A DNA stretch of 64,000 bases from Flavobacterium plurextorum (GCF_002217395.1 NZ_MUHD01000014.1:1-64000); one strand, 5' to 3'; counted from the stretch's first letter, positions 43,769 through 51,586 are shown. A program made the numbers and translations. The notes: generated from the sequence alone by a model not told the origin.

Positions 43769-46138
43769 ATGGAGGATAAAAACAAAATCGACGTAATGAA
43801 CGACTGGAAAGCAGAATTTACTAAGAGAATCCAAGCCGAAAGTAAAAGCCGTAAAGAAACATTCACTTTTTATGATGCGTGCAAAAAAGTAAATTATCAC
43901 ACCGAACGGGACAAAGTATTTTTGTCGGTTGTTACATTTTTAAATAGTGAACCGCTACAAAATAACGATTATGTAAAATTTGTTTCTTGCTATATTACAA
44001 CAGGACGCAAACTCAATGCGAAATATTTTAGAAACAACCTCGAAAAGCTAAATCAATATTATAAAAAAGTTGACGAGGCAAAAGCAAAAGGCGAAACATT
44101 CAACCCGTTTAGTGTAAAAGCATACAAACGATATGTTTTGTTTATGGTTTTGAAGTTTAGCGGGGAATACACAAGTGATTTAGACCAGTCGTTTGGAGTG
44201 CAAAACATCGAAAATAGGGAGTACAACCCCTTAACAAATATACCGTCCGTATTGCGTGGGGAATTGCCTTTTGCAGTAAAAGAGTACGACATAAAAAGAG
44301 CGTTTCCGACTTTTATTGATATTGAATTAAACACAAGCCACCGAGCGACTATTTATGATGTCCTTAACAAAAAAACTTTTGCTTATTTGCTTAATTCCAA
44401 TGCTACAAACAAAAGCGCAGACCGAACCAAAATTTTAAATGAATTGTCAAAGGTTTACGGCAATGATGCGGACAAAGTTTGTACACTCGAAAGGTTCAGT
44501 ACAAAAGGAGGCTCATTTTTAGACTTTTCTAAATACGAAAAGGAATATATCGAAAGATTTGTAGCCGAAAATAATTTAGTTCATTATGTGCGACTACACG
44601 ACGGTGTTTTTATTTTGGCTGAAAGCGAATGTAAAAACACAAAGTTTGAAAAAGTTGAATTTTCGATTAAGGAATGTATAAAGCCAGCTATTGAAAATAA
44701 AATAGTCAACTTTTACACAATAGACCAAAGTAACAAAGTTTATACTTCGCCTACTATGTACGCCGAGTTTTTTATTCAAGAAAAGTTTTTAAGAATTTCG
44801 ACACCAGACGACAAAATATTTTTATTGAGAGATACTAATAACGTGGTCGATTTTTTTAATCATAACACCGATATAGTCGCCTTTTTAAAAGAGAATATTA
44901 TAGAGTTTGGCAATTCATTTGATGCAGTCGCGGACACCATAGCACGGGAAAATTTTAGTGTAGTTAAACAAGGGTTTTTATTAATTCCCTCGATTGAATT
45001 AAACTACTATTCAGATACAAAAAATACTTTCGGACTACCTTTTAAAAATGGTTTCTATTATTTCGATATGAATGGCGACGGGCAAATAAAATCTAAAGAT
45101 TATACCGATGTAAAGGGATTTTTTGCACCGCACGAAATTCAAAGCCGAGAGTTTAAATATACCGATGAGGTCGGAATGTTTGAGCAGTTTTTAATTAGGG
45201 TATCATTAGGGTTAAAAGAACCAGAAACACAAGAAAACGAAATCACTATCGAGAGTTTTAAGACTATGTTTGGTTATTTATGTCACAATTATAAAGATGC
45301 AACAAAAAACCCGTGTATTGTACTTACTGATATGGACGCGGACGACGAAACCCGAAACGGACGACGAGGGAAAACATTAATATCTAAAGCCGTTCAAGAA
45401 GTACAGGAATCAATTATTAAGGGAGGCAAAGAATTTGACAGCGGTTATACTCACGTATTCGCAGACCTAGAAAAAAAGCACAATGTTTATATCATTGACG
45501 ACGTACCCGCGGGTTTTAAGTATGATGATTTGTACACTAATATTTTGGGCGACATATCTTGTCAAAGAAAAGGATCGAAAGCCGAAGCAATAAAATTTAT
45601 AGATGCGCCAAAGTTTGCGATTACTTCAAATTGGGTAGTTCCGTATGATGAGAAAAACGCTTCGACAAATGGGCGGTTTATTGAATACAAGTTCACGAAC
45701 TACTATACAACAAGCCACACACCAAAAGACGAATTTAATTGCGTTTTTTTTCAAGACTGGAACGCAGACGAATGGAATCGTTTTTACTCTTTTGTATTCC
45801 GATGTGTTAAACTGTTTCTACAAAAAGGAATCATAAAAACCGAATATAATAAGACAGTCGACAATTATAAGGCGTATTTCAGTAATGATGCTATACATAA
45901 TGAATTTCATAACTGTATATCAGTTCTAATGAGTGGAAATACACCTTTTGAGTTTACAGTATCTGACTTTTTAAGAGTGTACAACGATAAGGAAAACCCT
46001 TTGCGATTTGAAAAAATGTTTACCACCAAAAACACAAAAAAATTAATAGATGCGTGGGTAGGTAAATTTAATACCGAAAACAAAGACTTTTATTTTCAGT
46101 ACACAAATAGAAGAAAATGGATTAAAATACAGAATTAA
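43769..46138 (+). CDS. Replication protein with SF3-type helicase and possible polymerase palm
   Basis: 789 residues. The C-terminal part has a P-loop helicase core in the DUF5906/SF3 style: Walker A (GRRGKT, residues 531-536), Walker B (NVYIIDDVP, Asp 577 and Asp 578) and sensor strand FAITSNW. The N-terminal part lacks primase DxD but has EYDIKRAFPTF (Asp 174) and VRLHDGVFIL (His 277, Asp 278), which resemble motifs A and C of polymerase palm domains (family A DNA polymerases or reverse transcriptases). The helicase assignment is firm; the palm idea is inference. It probably unwinds and primes at the repeat array just downstream. Confidence 0.8.
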   Translation: MEDKNKIDVMNDWKAEFTKRIQAESKSRKETFTFYDACKKVNYHTERDKVFLSVVTFLNSEPLQNNDYVKFVSCYITTGRKLNAKYFRNNLEKLNQYYKKVDEAKAKGETFNPFSVKAYKRYVLFMVLKFSGEYTSDLDQSFGVQNIENREYNPLTNIPSVLRGELPFAVKEYDIKRAFPTFIDIELNTSHRATIYDVLNKKTFAYLLNSNATNKSADRTKILNELSKVYGNDADKVCTLERFSTKGGSFLDFSKYEKEYIERFVAENNLVHYVRLHDGVFILAESECKNTKFEKVEFSIKECIKPAIENKIVNFYTIDQSNKVYTSPTMYAEFFIQEKFLRISTPDDKIFLLRDTNNVVDFFNHNTDIVAFLKENIIEFGNSFDAVADTIARENFSVVKQGFLLIPSIELNYYSDTKNTFGLPFKNGFYYFDMNGDGQIKSKDYTDVKGFFAPHEIQSREFKYTDEVGMFEQFLIRVSLGLKEPETQENEITIESFKTMFGYLCHNYKDATKNPCIVLTDMDADDETRNGRRGKTLISKAVQEVQESIIKGGKEFDSGYTHVFADLEKKHNVYIIDDVPAGFKYDDLYTNILGDISCQRKGSKAEAIKFIDAPKFAITSNWVVPYDEKNASTNGRFIEYKFTNYYTTSHTPKDEFNCVFFQDWNADEWNRFYSFVFRCVKLFLQKGIIKTEYNKTVDNYKAYFSNDAIHNEFHNCISVLMSGNTPFEFTVSDFLRVYNDKENPLRFEKMFTTKNTKKLIDAWVGKFNTENKDFYFQYTNRRKWIKIQN

Positions 46139-46385
46139 CACAGTTAACACAGTTAACACAGATGTAACACACATAAAAACACACTTGTAACCCTTGAAAA
46201 CACTGCAATAACACACTTAACACACTTTAAACTAAAGTACGTGTGTGAATAAAAAAATGAGTATTAAAATAGGGTTCATTTTCTTGTATAGTATCACTTA
46301 CTTTTTATCTGTGTTATCTGTGTTTGTATTGAAAATCAATTAGTTGTCTGTGTTTCAATCTGTGTGGTATCTGTGTTCTAACACA
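46137..46385. repeat. AACACAGAT iteron-like array, candidate replication origin
   Basis: Begins with three exact tandem TTAACACAG units at 9-bp spacing (from 46135), followed by about four looser AACACA copies up to 46224. After an AT-rich spacer (about 46245-46300) come four or five copies in the opposite orientation (ATCTGTGTT, 9-bp step at 46308-46324, then 46349, 46361, 46372) and one more direct copy at 46380. Opposed arrays round an AT-rich core, directly after a helicase gene, are what a replication origin would look like. Confidence 0.6.
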
Positions 46386-46400
46386 CATAAAACTAATAAA

Positions 46401-46577
46401 ATGAAAAAAAGAAGTAAAAGCCTAAAGGGTAAGTATAAGAAAAACGGGAATAGAGTAAGAAATCAACAAATTACAACAAATCAATTTATAAAGAGCATAA
46501 TACATTTCGAAACGCTTAAAAGAGAGAAAGAGTATTTTACTTTGATACTTCTTTTTTTTCCAATTGTAGCAATATGA
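46401..46577 (+). CDS. Possible small basic protein
   Basis: A 58-codon frame beginning MKKRSKSLKGKYKKNGNR: very basic N-terminus and a hydrophobic C-terminus (FTLILLFFPIVAI). It begins just after the last AACACA repeat. No homologue recognised; it could be a small DNA-binding or membrane-associated protein, or a chance frame. Confidence 0.35.
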   Translation: MKKRSKSLKGKYKKNGNRVRNQQITTNQFIKSIIHFETLKREKEYFTLILLFFPIVAI

Positions 46578-46655
46578 GTTTTATCTAAAGTAGTATCAAT
46601 CAAAGTTGAAAAAAATAAACGTTCCCTAATAATTTAGGTCATAAATCAAATCAAA

Positions 46656-47216
46656 ATGAGTATAGAGAGTTGTAAAACAGTAAGCTTAACCAAACTAAAA
46701 GAGTGGGGTTATTTGGATAATGGCATAAAATCGGGCGTTATCACTTGGAGTATTTCGGGCGAAATTACTTCGAGAATTAGTATAAAATCAAATATTAGTC
46801 AATACAGAAAGTTTATAACACTTGACTATACACAAGATGGGGAAAGTATAAACTATAATGTACACCTTGTTTCTGTTCCCTCGAATTTAGGTAAAGGAGA
46901 GGTTTTATATTTTGTTTGTCCGAATACAGGAAAGCATTGCAGAAAATTGTTTCATTGTTCAAAATACTTTTTGCACCGAGAAGCTTTTAGTTTTCTATAT
47001 TACGAAAAGCAAATTGAATCTAAAAAGACACGCGAACTACATTCGATTTTTGATAAGGCTTTTTTAAAAGATGAGGTTTATGAGGAGCAATATAAAAAGC
47101 ATTTCAAAACTCACTACAACGGAAAGCCTACAAAACGGTATCAAAAACTAATGAATAAAATAAACCTTGCCGATAAATTTCCAGCCGATACAATGCAAAG
47201 ATTATTAATGACGTAA
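46656..47216 (+). CDS. Zinc-ribbon-like protein of mobile elements
   Basis: 186 residues. The central segment LVSVPSNLGKGEVLYFVCPNTGKHCRKLFHCSKYFLHREAFSFLYYEKQ parallels a mobile-element family whose core reads PCxxGGxRxWFxCPxCGRRxxKLY with a second CxxC; here several cysteines are replaced, so metal binding may be lost. C-terminal part is basic. Function unknown. Confidence 0.65.
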   Translation: MSIESCKTVSLTKLKEWGYLDNGIKSGVITWSISGEITSRISIKSNISQYRKFITLDYTQDGESINYNVHLVSVPSNLGKGEVLYFVCPNTGKHCRKLFHCSKYFLHREAFSFLYYEKQIESKKTRELHSIFDKAFLKDEVYEEQYKKHFKTHYNGKPTKRYQKLMNKINLADKFPADTMQRLLMT

Positions 47217-47297
47217 AATATTTATATTACGGAAAACCATAATTAAACTGAATTTTTAAAGACTACATTTGAACCTTATTAATTTAATTTACTAAAT

Positions 47298-47894
47298 ATG
47301 AAAAAAATATTACTATGTGTTTTCTTAATATGTAATTCATTTGTGTTTGCTCAAAGCAAAAAAGAAATGTTAGCGGAAATGGATGGAAAATACAATGTTG
47401 ATGACAATAATAATGTTACCATAACAAAGATTATTGAAATTGATGGTTTAAAAAAAGAAGAAATTTATCCGAGAGTCTTAGCGTATTTTACTTATAATTA
47501 TGGAAATGGCGAATCTGTAATTCAAGTTCAAGAAAAAGAAAACGGCTTAATTATAGGTAAAGGAATTTATGATAATGTACATATTGGGTATAGTCTTGTT
47601 ACAACAGAAATAGATTTATGGCACGTCATTAGAGTTGATATTAAAGATAATAAAGTAAGAGTTTTTATTACTTTGACAGAATATAAAACAAAAACGATGG
47701 GGGGAAATACTCCTCCGTCATACGGTACATTAAAAGTTTCTGATAGTTACCCCATAAACCCAAAAGGTTGGCAAAGCACAATTTATACAAAAGCACTTTA
47801 CAAAGGCACAAAAATGGCTTATAAATCTATAGAGTCAATTGAAAAATCTATAAAAGAAGGAAATACAAATTCAGCTGAGAATACTGGGTGGTAG
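47298..47894 (+). CDS. Secreted DUF4468-like (TBP-like fold) protein
   Basis: 198 residues with a signal peptide (cleavage after FVFAQ, about residue 19). The mature part resembles DUF4468: IDGLKKEEIYPRVLAYFTYNYGNGESVIQ, then GLIIGKGIYD and DLWHVIRVDIKDNKVRVFITLTEYK. Such proteins are periplasmic and of unknown role, common in Bacteroidetes. Followed by a hairpin terminator at 47947-47973. Confidence 0.7.
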   Translation: MKKILLCVFLICNSFVFAQSKKEMLAEMDGKYNVDDNNNVTITKIIEIDGLKKEEIYPRVLAYFTYNYGNGESVIQVQEKENGLIIGKGIYDNVHIGYSLVTTEIDLWHVIRVDIKDNKVRVFITLTEYKTKTMGGNTPPSYGTLKVSDSYPINPKGWQSTIYTKALYKGTKMAYKSIESIEKSIKEGNTNSAENTGW

Positions 47895-47946
47895 GTATTT
47901 AATTGAATACAAGCGACTACATAAGTTTGCACTTTTTTTTAAAATT

Positions 47947-47973
47947 AACCGTTCAAAGATGAGCGGTTTTTTA
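47947..47973 (+). terminator. Terminator of the DUF4468-like gene
   Basis: Stem AACCG / GCGGTT around a TTCAAAGATGA loop, followed by T-run. Confidence 0.65.
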
Positions 47974-48012
47974 TTTGCTACTTTAACATTTATTAAACTA
48001 TATTTTTAAGAA

Positions 48013-48525
48013 ATGAAAAACATTTTACTAATATTTATATTATTGAATTCGATGATATTGATAGGGCAAAAAAATAATTTCTATGGCGAATCAGGAAAAC
48101 AGTATTATAAACTGAAAGTGGATAAAGCTACATACGATTTATTAAAAGTACAAGATGATACTATCTTTTTTAAAGTTGGAATTCAAGGTAATAGCAGTTA
48201 CAGTAATGGAATTATGACAATTAAAAATTTGTATTATCCAGTTAAAGATGAACTTTGGTTTCAAAACGATTATCAAAAACAAGATAATCTTAATTATAAT
48301 TTGAACAAAATGATTGGTTTAGACATACAATCTTCTATTAAAATCAATAAATTAAATATTATAACCAAACCTTTTATTGGTCATTCAAAAGTTGAAATGA
48401 AAAAAATATTTTGGGAAGATGAAGTAATTAGAGAAGCGAGTAATTTTATTTGGTTTAAAAGTGGTATTGTTTTTTACTTTGATAGCGATGGGGGATTTAC
48501 TAATGCTGATTATAATAAAACATAA
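48013..48525 (+). CDS. Secreted protein of unknown function (cargo)
   Basis: 170 residues with a signal peptide (MKNILLIFILLNSMILIGQ, Q after the cleavage region). The mature part is rich in Lys, Asn and Tyr with no family recognised. Its leader is similar to that of the next gene at 48704 (MKKILLIFMLLTSIIAIGQ), which suggests a shared origin or shared export path. Confidence 0.65.
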   Translation: MKNILLIFILLNSMILIGQKNNFYGESGKQYYKLKVDKATYDLLKVQDDTIFFKVGIQGNSSYSNGIMTIKNLYYPVKDELWFQNDYQKQDNLNYNLNKMIGLDIQSSIKINKLNIITKPFIGHSKVEMKKIFWEDEVIREASNFIWFKSGIVFYFDSDGGFTNADYNKT

Positions 48526-48545
48526 GCAATCAAATTACTATAAAA

Positions 48546-48564
48546 AGTAAAACAATACGCGCGC
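48546..48564. repeat. AAAACAATACGCGC repeat, copy 1
   Basis: The 14-mer AAAACAATACGCGC also occurs near 49357-49371; both are followed by a GCATAAAAAAAAC segment within 80 bp. They bracket the 48704 gene and may mark a duplicated or inserted cargo unit. Confidence 0.55.
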
Positions 48565-48703
48565 ATAATGGTAGGATTTTTTACGGACGTTGTGCATAAA
48601 GGGAAAAAAAAAATTCAGCATAAAAAAAACACAATTATGGTAAACCTCATTTGAACGGAATTATAATGCATTAGATTTGAGTCTTAATTAAATATATTAA
48701 AAA

Positions 48704-49168
48704 ATGAAAAAGATATTATTAATATTTATGCTATTAACTTCTATTATTGCAATAGGACAAGGTAATACCATAGACAAACCACCAAAAAAAACCTGGAAAA
48801 TTTTAATTAAGAATTCTAATAGTAAAGAAGATAATTATAAATTGATAGCGCAAACATTAATAGATAATGATTTTTCAATTGAAAAAAAAGATGTTGAGTA
48901 TTTTACTTTAGAAACAACTCCAAAGACTACGGATGGAAATAAGAGTTCTTATTATTTAAAGTTTGTTGCAAAAGATAATTTAATAGTTTTAACAGGAATG
49001 GGAAAATCTCTTATTACCATGAGAGTTGGTGGTGTTAATATTGATAGCGAATATTCTAAAATTAGAAATGTAGGAATGAGCGGTTCAATAGCTAAAGACG
49101 AATTTAATTCTATGCTGAATTTTGCGAAATTATTTATAGATTCCGAGTTTGAATTTATAGCAGAATAA
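48704..49168 (+). CDS. Secreted protein of unknown function (cargo)
   Basis: 154 residues with a signal peptide ending near residue 19 (IIAIGQ). The mature part (KTWKILIKNSNSKEDNYKLIAQTLIDNDFSIEKKD) has an alpha/beta pattern similar to DUF4468-type proteins but not assignable. Third secreted product at the right end of the element. Confidence 0.65.
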   Translation: MKKILLIFMLLTSIIAIGQGNTIDKPPKKTWKILIKNSNSKEDNYKLIAQTLIDNDFSIEKKDVEYFTLETTPKTTDGNKSSYYLKFVAKDNLIVLTGMGKSLITMRVGGVNIDSEYSKIRNVGMSGSIAKDEFNSMLNFAKLFIDSEFEFIAE

Positions 49169-49193
49169 AAATTAAAACATAGTAAAGGCGAAC

Positions 49194-49213
49194 CATAACG
49201 GAGCGCCTTTTTT
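49194..49213 (+). terminator. Terminator after the last cargo gene
   Basis: Stem AAAGGCG / CGCCTTT followed by T-run, 25 bp after the stop at 49168. Confidence 0.75.
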
Positions 49214-49400
49214 CTTTCTAATGGTTCAATCCTTACCGTAACCTTACCGTTATAAGTATCATTAATAATTTTTAAATGATTTGAATAATCAAACTTTTTT
49301 TCAAAATATTTCCCTATCTCATCGCGTGTGTATGTGTATGGATTAAATAAAAAATCAAAACAATACGCGCACGCGCGAGGCGAAAAATAAAGGCATAAAA

Positions 49401-49427
49401 AAAACGGCAGTGTTCAAGCTACCGTTT
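49401..49427. terminator. Hairpin near the right end of the element
   Basis: Stem AAACGGCAG / CTACCGTTT with one mismatch and flanking A and T runs; probable terminator facing into the right end. Confidence 0.55.
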
Positions 49428-49505
49428 TACGTTGTTCAAACGTTGCTTTATAATTGGCATCGTAAAGCATTACAAATGTATATTTTTTTTAACTGTTTTC
49501 TAAAA

Positions 49506-49526
49506 TGTTTGGCAATGGTTTGGCAA
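49506..49526. promoter_or_regulatory. Candidate integrase arm-binding sites, right end
   Basis: TGTTTGGCAA (49506-49515) and GGTTTGGCAA (49517-49526), 11 bp apart, matching the pair at 39300-39320 in sequence, order and orientation. Confidence 0.65.
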
Positions 49527-49542
49527 GTCTTGAAAATAAAAA

Positions 49543-49574
49543 ATGCAACTATCTAAGAGTAAGATAATTGCATT
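49543..49574 (-). terminator. Element-encoded terminator for tRNA-Leu
   Basis: On the minus strand an ATGCAATTATCT / AGATAGTTGCAT stem (one G-U) is followed by TTTTTT, 8 nt after the tRNA. It lies inside the element and replaces the chromosomal hairpin at 39085, which is now 10.5 kb away. Confidence 0.75.
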
Positions 49575-49579
49575 CGTAA

Positions 49580-49611
49580 AGTGCGGATAATAGGACTCGA
49601 ACCTACACGCC
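49580..49611. repeat. attR: 32-bp direct repeat within tRNA-Leu
   Basis: Identical to 39121-39152; covers the tRNA 3' end (acceptor strand, T arm) plus two flanking bases. Confidence 0.92.
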
Positions 49612-49663
49612 TTGCGGCACCAGATCCTAAGTCTGGCATGTCTACCAATTTCACCATATCCGC
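49582..49663 (-). tRNA. tRNA-Leu (TAG), integration target
   Basis: 82 nt. Acceptor GCGGATA pairs with TATCCGC; anticodon stem CCAGA/TCTGG with loop CTTAGGA (anticodon TAG); long variable arm TGCCGCAAGGCGT; T loop GGTTCGAGTCC; discriminator A; CCA not encoded. Complete and functional-looking despite the insertion at its 3' end. Confidence 0.96.
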
Positions 49664-49676
49664 GTAATTGTGGGTG

Positions 49677-49705
49677 CAAAGATAAGCATACTTTCGAATA
49701 TTCAA
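49677..49705 (-). promoter_or_regulatory. Promoter of tRNA-Leu
   Basis: On the minus strand TTG, 18-nt spacer, TATCTTTG, about 13 nt before the tRNA 5' end. Confidence 0.75.
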
Positions 49706-49772
49706 AGAAAAATTTCAAAAAAATTATTAATTCTCTTTTTTGTACTTTTGGATTTCTATAAAAATAATTTAA

Positions 49773-51161
49773 ATGGAAAATATTAAGTCCTACGTTCAAC
49801 AACATAAAGATCGGTTTATCAATGAATTGATCGAATTATTAAAGATTCCGTCGGTTAGTGCCGACACCGCATACTCACAAGATGTTATTGACACAGCAGA
49901 GGCTGTAAAAGAAAGTTTATCAAAAGCAGGCTGCGATTTTGTCGAAACTTGCGACACTCCAGGTTACCCAATTATCTACGGAGAGAAAATTATAGATCCA
50001 AATCTTCCAACGGTTTTAGTTTACGGACACTATGATGTTCAGCCGCCAGATCCATTAGAATTATGGACTTCGCCACCTTTTGAACCCGTTATTAAAACTA
50101 CAGAGATTCATCCAGAAGGCGCAATCTTCGCGCGTGGAGCATGTGATGACAAAGGTCAGATGTACATGCACGTAAAAGCGCTTGAATTAATGGTGCAAAG
50201 CAATACGTTGCCTTGTAACGTAAAATTCATGATCGAAGGTGAAGAAGAAGTTGGTTCGGCAAGTTTGGCTTGGTTCGTAGAACGTAATCAGGAAAAATTG
50301 AAAAACGACGTTATCTTAATTTCTGATACTGGAATGATTTCAAACCAACAGCCATCGATTACAACTGGTTTAAGAGGTTTGAGTTATGTTGAGGTTGAAG
50401 TTACAGGTCCAAACCGCGATTTACATTCAGGTTTATACGGTGGAGCGGTAGCAAACCCAATTAATGTTTTGGCAAAAATGATCGCTTCGCTTCATGACGA
50501 AGACAATCATATTACGATTCCAGGTTTCTATGATAAAGTTCAGGAATTATCTGCAGAAGAAAGAGCTGAAATGGCAAAAGCACCTTTTAGTTTAGAAAAA
50601 TATAAAAAAGCGTTAGACTTAAATGATGTTTACGGCGAAAAAGGATATGTAACAAATGAGCGCAACTCAATTCGTCCAACATTAGATGTAAACGGAATTT
50701 GGGGCGGTTATACTGGCGAAGGTGCAAAAACGGTTATTGCGAGTAAAGCTTTTGCTAAAATCTCAATGCGTTTGGTTCCAAATCAGGATTGGGAAGAGAT
50801 TACAGAATTGTTCACGAAACATTTCACTAATATTGCTCCAGCTGGAGTTACGGTAAAAGTGTCGCCGCATCACGGTGGTCAAGGTTATGTAACGCCAATT
50901 GACAGCATTGGATATCAAGCTGCAAATAAAGCATATACTGAAACGTTTGGAGTTCCTGCAATTCCAGTTCGCTCTGGAGGAAGTATTCCAATTGTGGCTT
51001 TGTTTGAAAAAGAACTAAAAAGCAAAACTATTTTAATGGGATTTGGTTTGGATTCTGATGCAATTCACTCGCCAAACGAACATTTTGGAATCTTTAATTA
51101 CTTGAAAGGAATTGAGACTATTCCGTTGTTTTACAAGTATTTTGTAGAATTAAGTAAATAA
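49773..51161 (+). CDS. M20-family dipeptidase
   Basis: Cytoplasmic zinc dipeptidase (CNDP/PepV-like) of 462 residues. Metal ligands are in place: YGHYDVQP (His), ARGACDDKGQ (bridging Asp), EGEEEVGS (catalytic and ligand Glu), SDTGM (Asp) and the last His in IHSPNEHFG. The lid/dimerization domain (about 190-350) holds RDLHSGLYGG. No signal peptide. It starts 110 bp beyond the tRNA-Leu gene and reads away from it. Confidence 0.94.
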   Translation: MENIKSYVQQHKDRFINELIELLKIPSVSADTAYSQDVIDTAEAVKESLSKAGCDFVETCDTPGYPIIYGEKIIDPNLPTVLVYGHYDVQPPDPLELWTSPPFEPVIKTTEIHPEGAIFARGACDDKGQMYMHVKALELMVQSNTLPCNVKFMIEGEEEVGSASLAWFVERNQEKLKNDVILISDTGMISNQQPSITTGLRGLSYVEVEVTGPNRDLHSGLYGGAVANPINVLAKMIASLHDEDNHITIPGFYDKVQELSAEERAEMAKAPFSLEKYKKALDLNDVYGEKGYVTNERNSIRPTLDVNGIWGGYTGEGAKTVIASKAFAKISMRLVPNQDWEEITELFTKHFTNIAPAGVTVKVSPHHGGQGYVTPIDSIGYQAANKAYTETFGVPAIPVRSGGSIPIVALFEKELKSKTILMGFGLDSDAIHSPNEHFGIFNYLKGIETIPLFYKYFVELSK

Positions 51162-51212
51162 GAGTTTTACCGCGAAGGTGTTGAAACACGAAGTTTAATA
51201 TCATAAATATAG

Positions 51213-51242
51213 AATCCGTTCAGAAATGAGCGGATTTTTTTT
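51213..51242 (+). terminator. Terminator of the M20 dipeptidase gene
   Basis: Stem AATCCGTT / AGCGGATT (imperfect) round CAGAAATG, then a run of T. Confidence 0.75.
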
Positions 51243-51262
51243 TGAAAAGTTCAAAGGTTTTT

Positions 51263-51419
51263 TCAATTGCCTCCAGCTTTAGCTGGGGGTTTTAAAAGAG
51301 ATTGACATTGGCTTTAGCCGAATTATTATTGATTTTGTTTTAATTGTATAAAATGCAGTTTGGCTAAAGCCATTTCTTGTCTTTATTATAAACCTTCAGC
51401 TAAAGCTGAAGGCAATTTA
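51263..51419. repeat. CTTCAGCTAAAGCTGAAGGCAA family inverted repeat (in part)
   Basis: Outer arms CAATTGCCTCCAGCTTTAGC and GCTAAAGCTGAAGGCAATT, inner pair TGGCTTTAGCC / GGCTAAAGCCA. A shorter relative lies at about 36327-36385. The rest of the gap 51162-51586 holds a GAATCTCTGCCTCTTTGAACC-type repeat (in part) and no gene. Confidence 0.7.
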
Positions 51420-51586
51420 TTTAGGAGTATTCTCTGTTTCTTGCAATTTTATTTTCAGAATTTTTGTCAAAGTTTTAAGCTTTGGCAAAGAAGGAAAAGA
51501 CCTTTGTTCCTTTGAATCTCTGCCTCTTTGAACCTAAAGCCTTAGTCCCTTAGTAACTTAGAATCTCAGAACCTTTAAAAAAAAAC

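Larger units (their letters stand above)
39121..49611. mobile_element. Integrative element in tRNA-Leu(UAG)
   Basis: About 10.5 kb bounded by 32-bp identical direct repeats (39121-39152 and 49580-49611). The right copy is the 3' end of an intact tRNA-Leu gene; the left copy is the displaced remnant. A tyrosine integrase gene lies just inside the left end. Cargo, left to right: integrase, 761-aa protein, excisionase-like HTH, winged-helix-like protein, SF3 helicase-type replication protein, a repeat array (candidate origin), a zinc-ribbon-like protein and three secreted proteins. No relaxase, type IV secretion, terminase or capsid gene was seen. Confidence 0.9.

Noticed and set aside
46135..46392. 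CRISPR array
   Set aside because: Units are about 9 bp, mostly without spacers, and occur on both strands; no cas gene is nearby.
46656..47216. Relaxase accessory or mobilization protein
   Set aside because: No relaxase is nearby and the protein only matches a general zinc-ribbon-like mobile-element family with lost cysteines.
39121..49611. Complete prophage or conjugative transposon
   Set aside because: No capsid, portal, terminase, tail, relaxase, coupling ATPase or conjugation gene was seen in about 10 kb.
49500..49805. A 101-codon open frame on the minus strand
   Set aside because: It runs through the whole tRNA-Leu gene and its promoter and overlaps the start of the M20 dipeptidase gene; no family resemblance.
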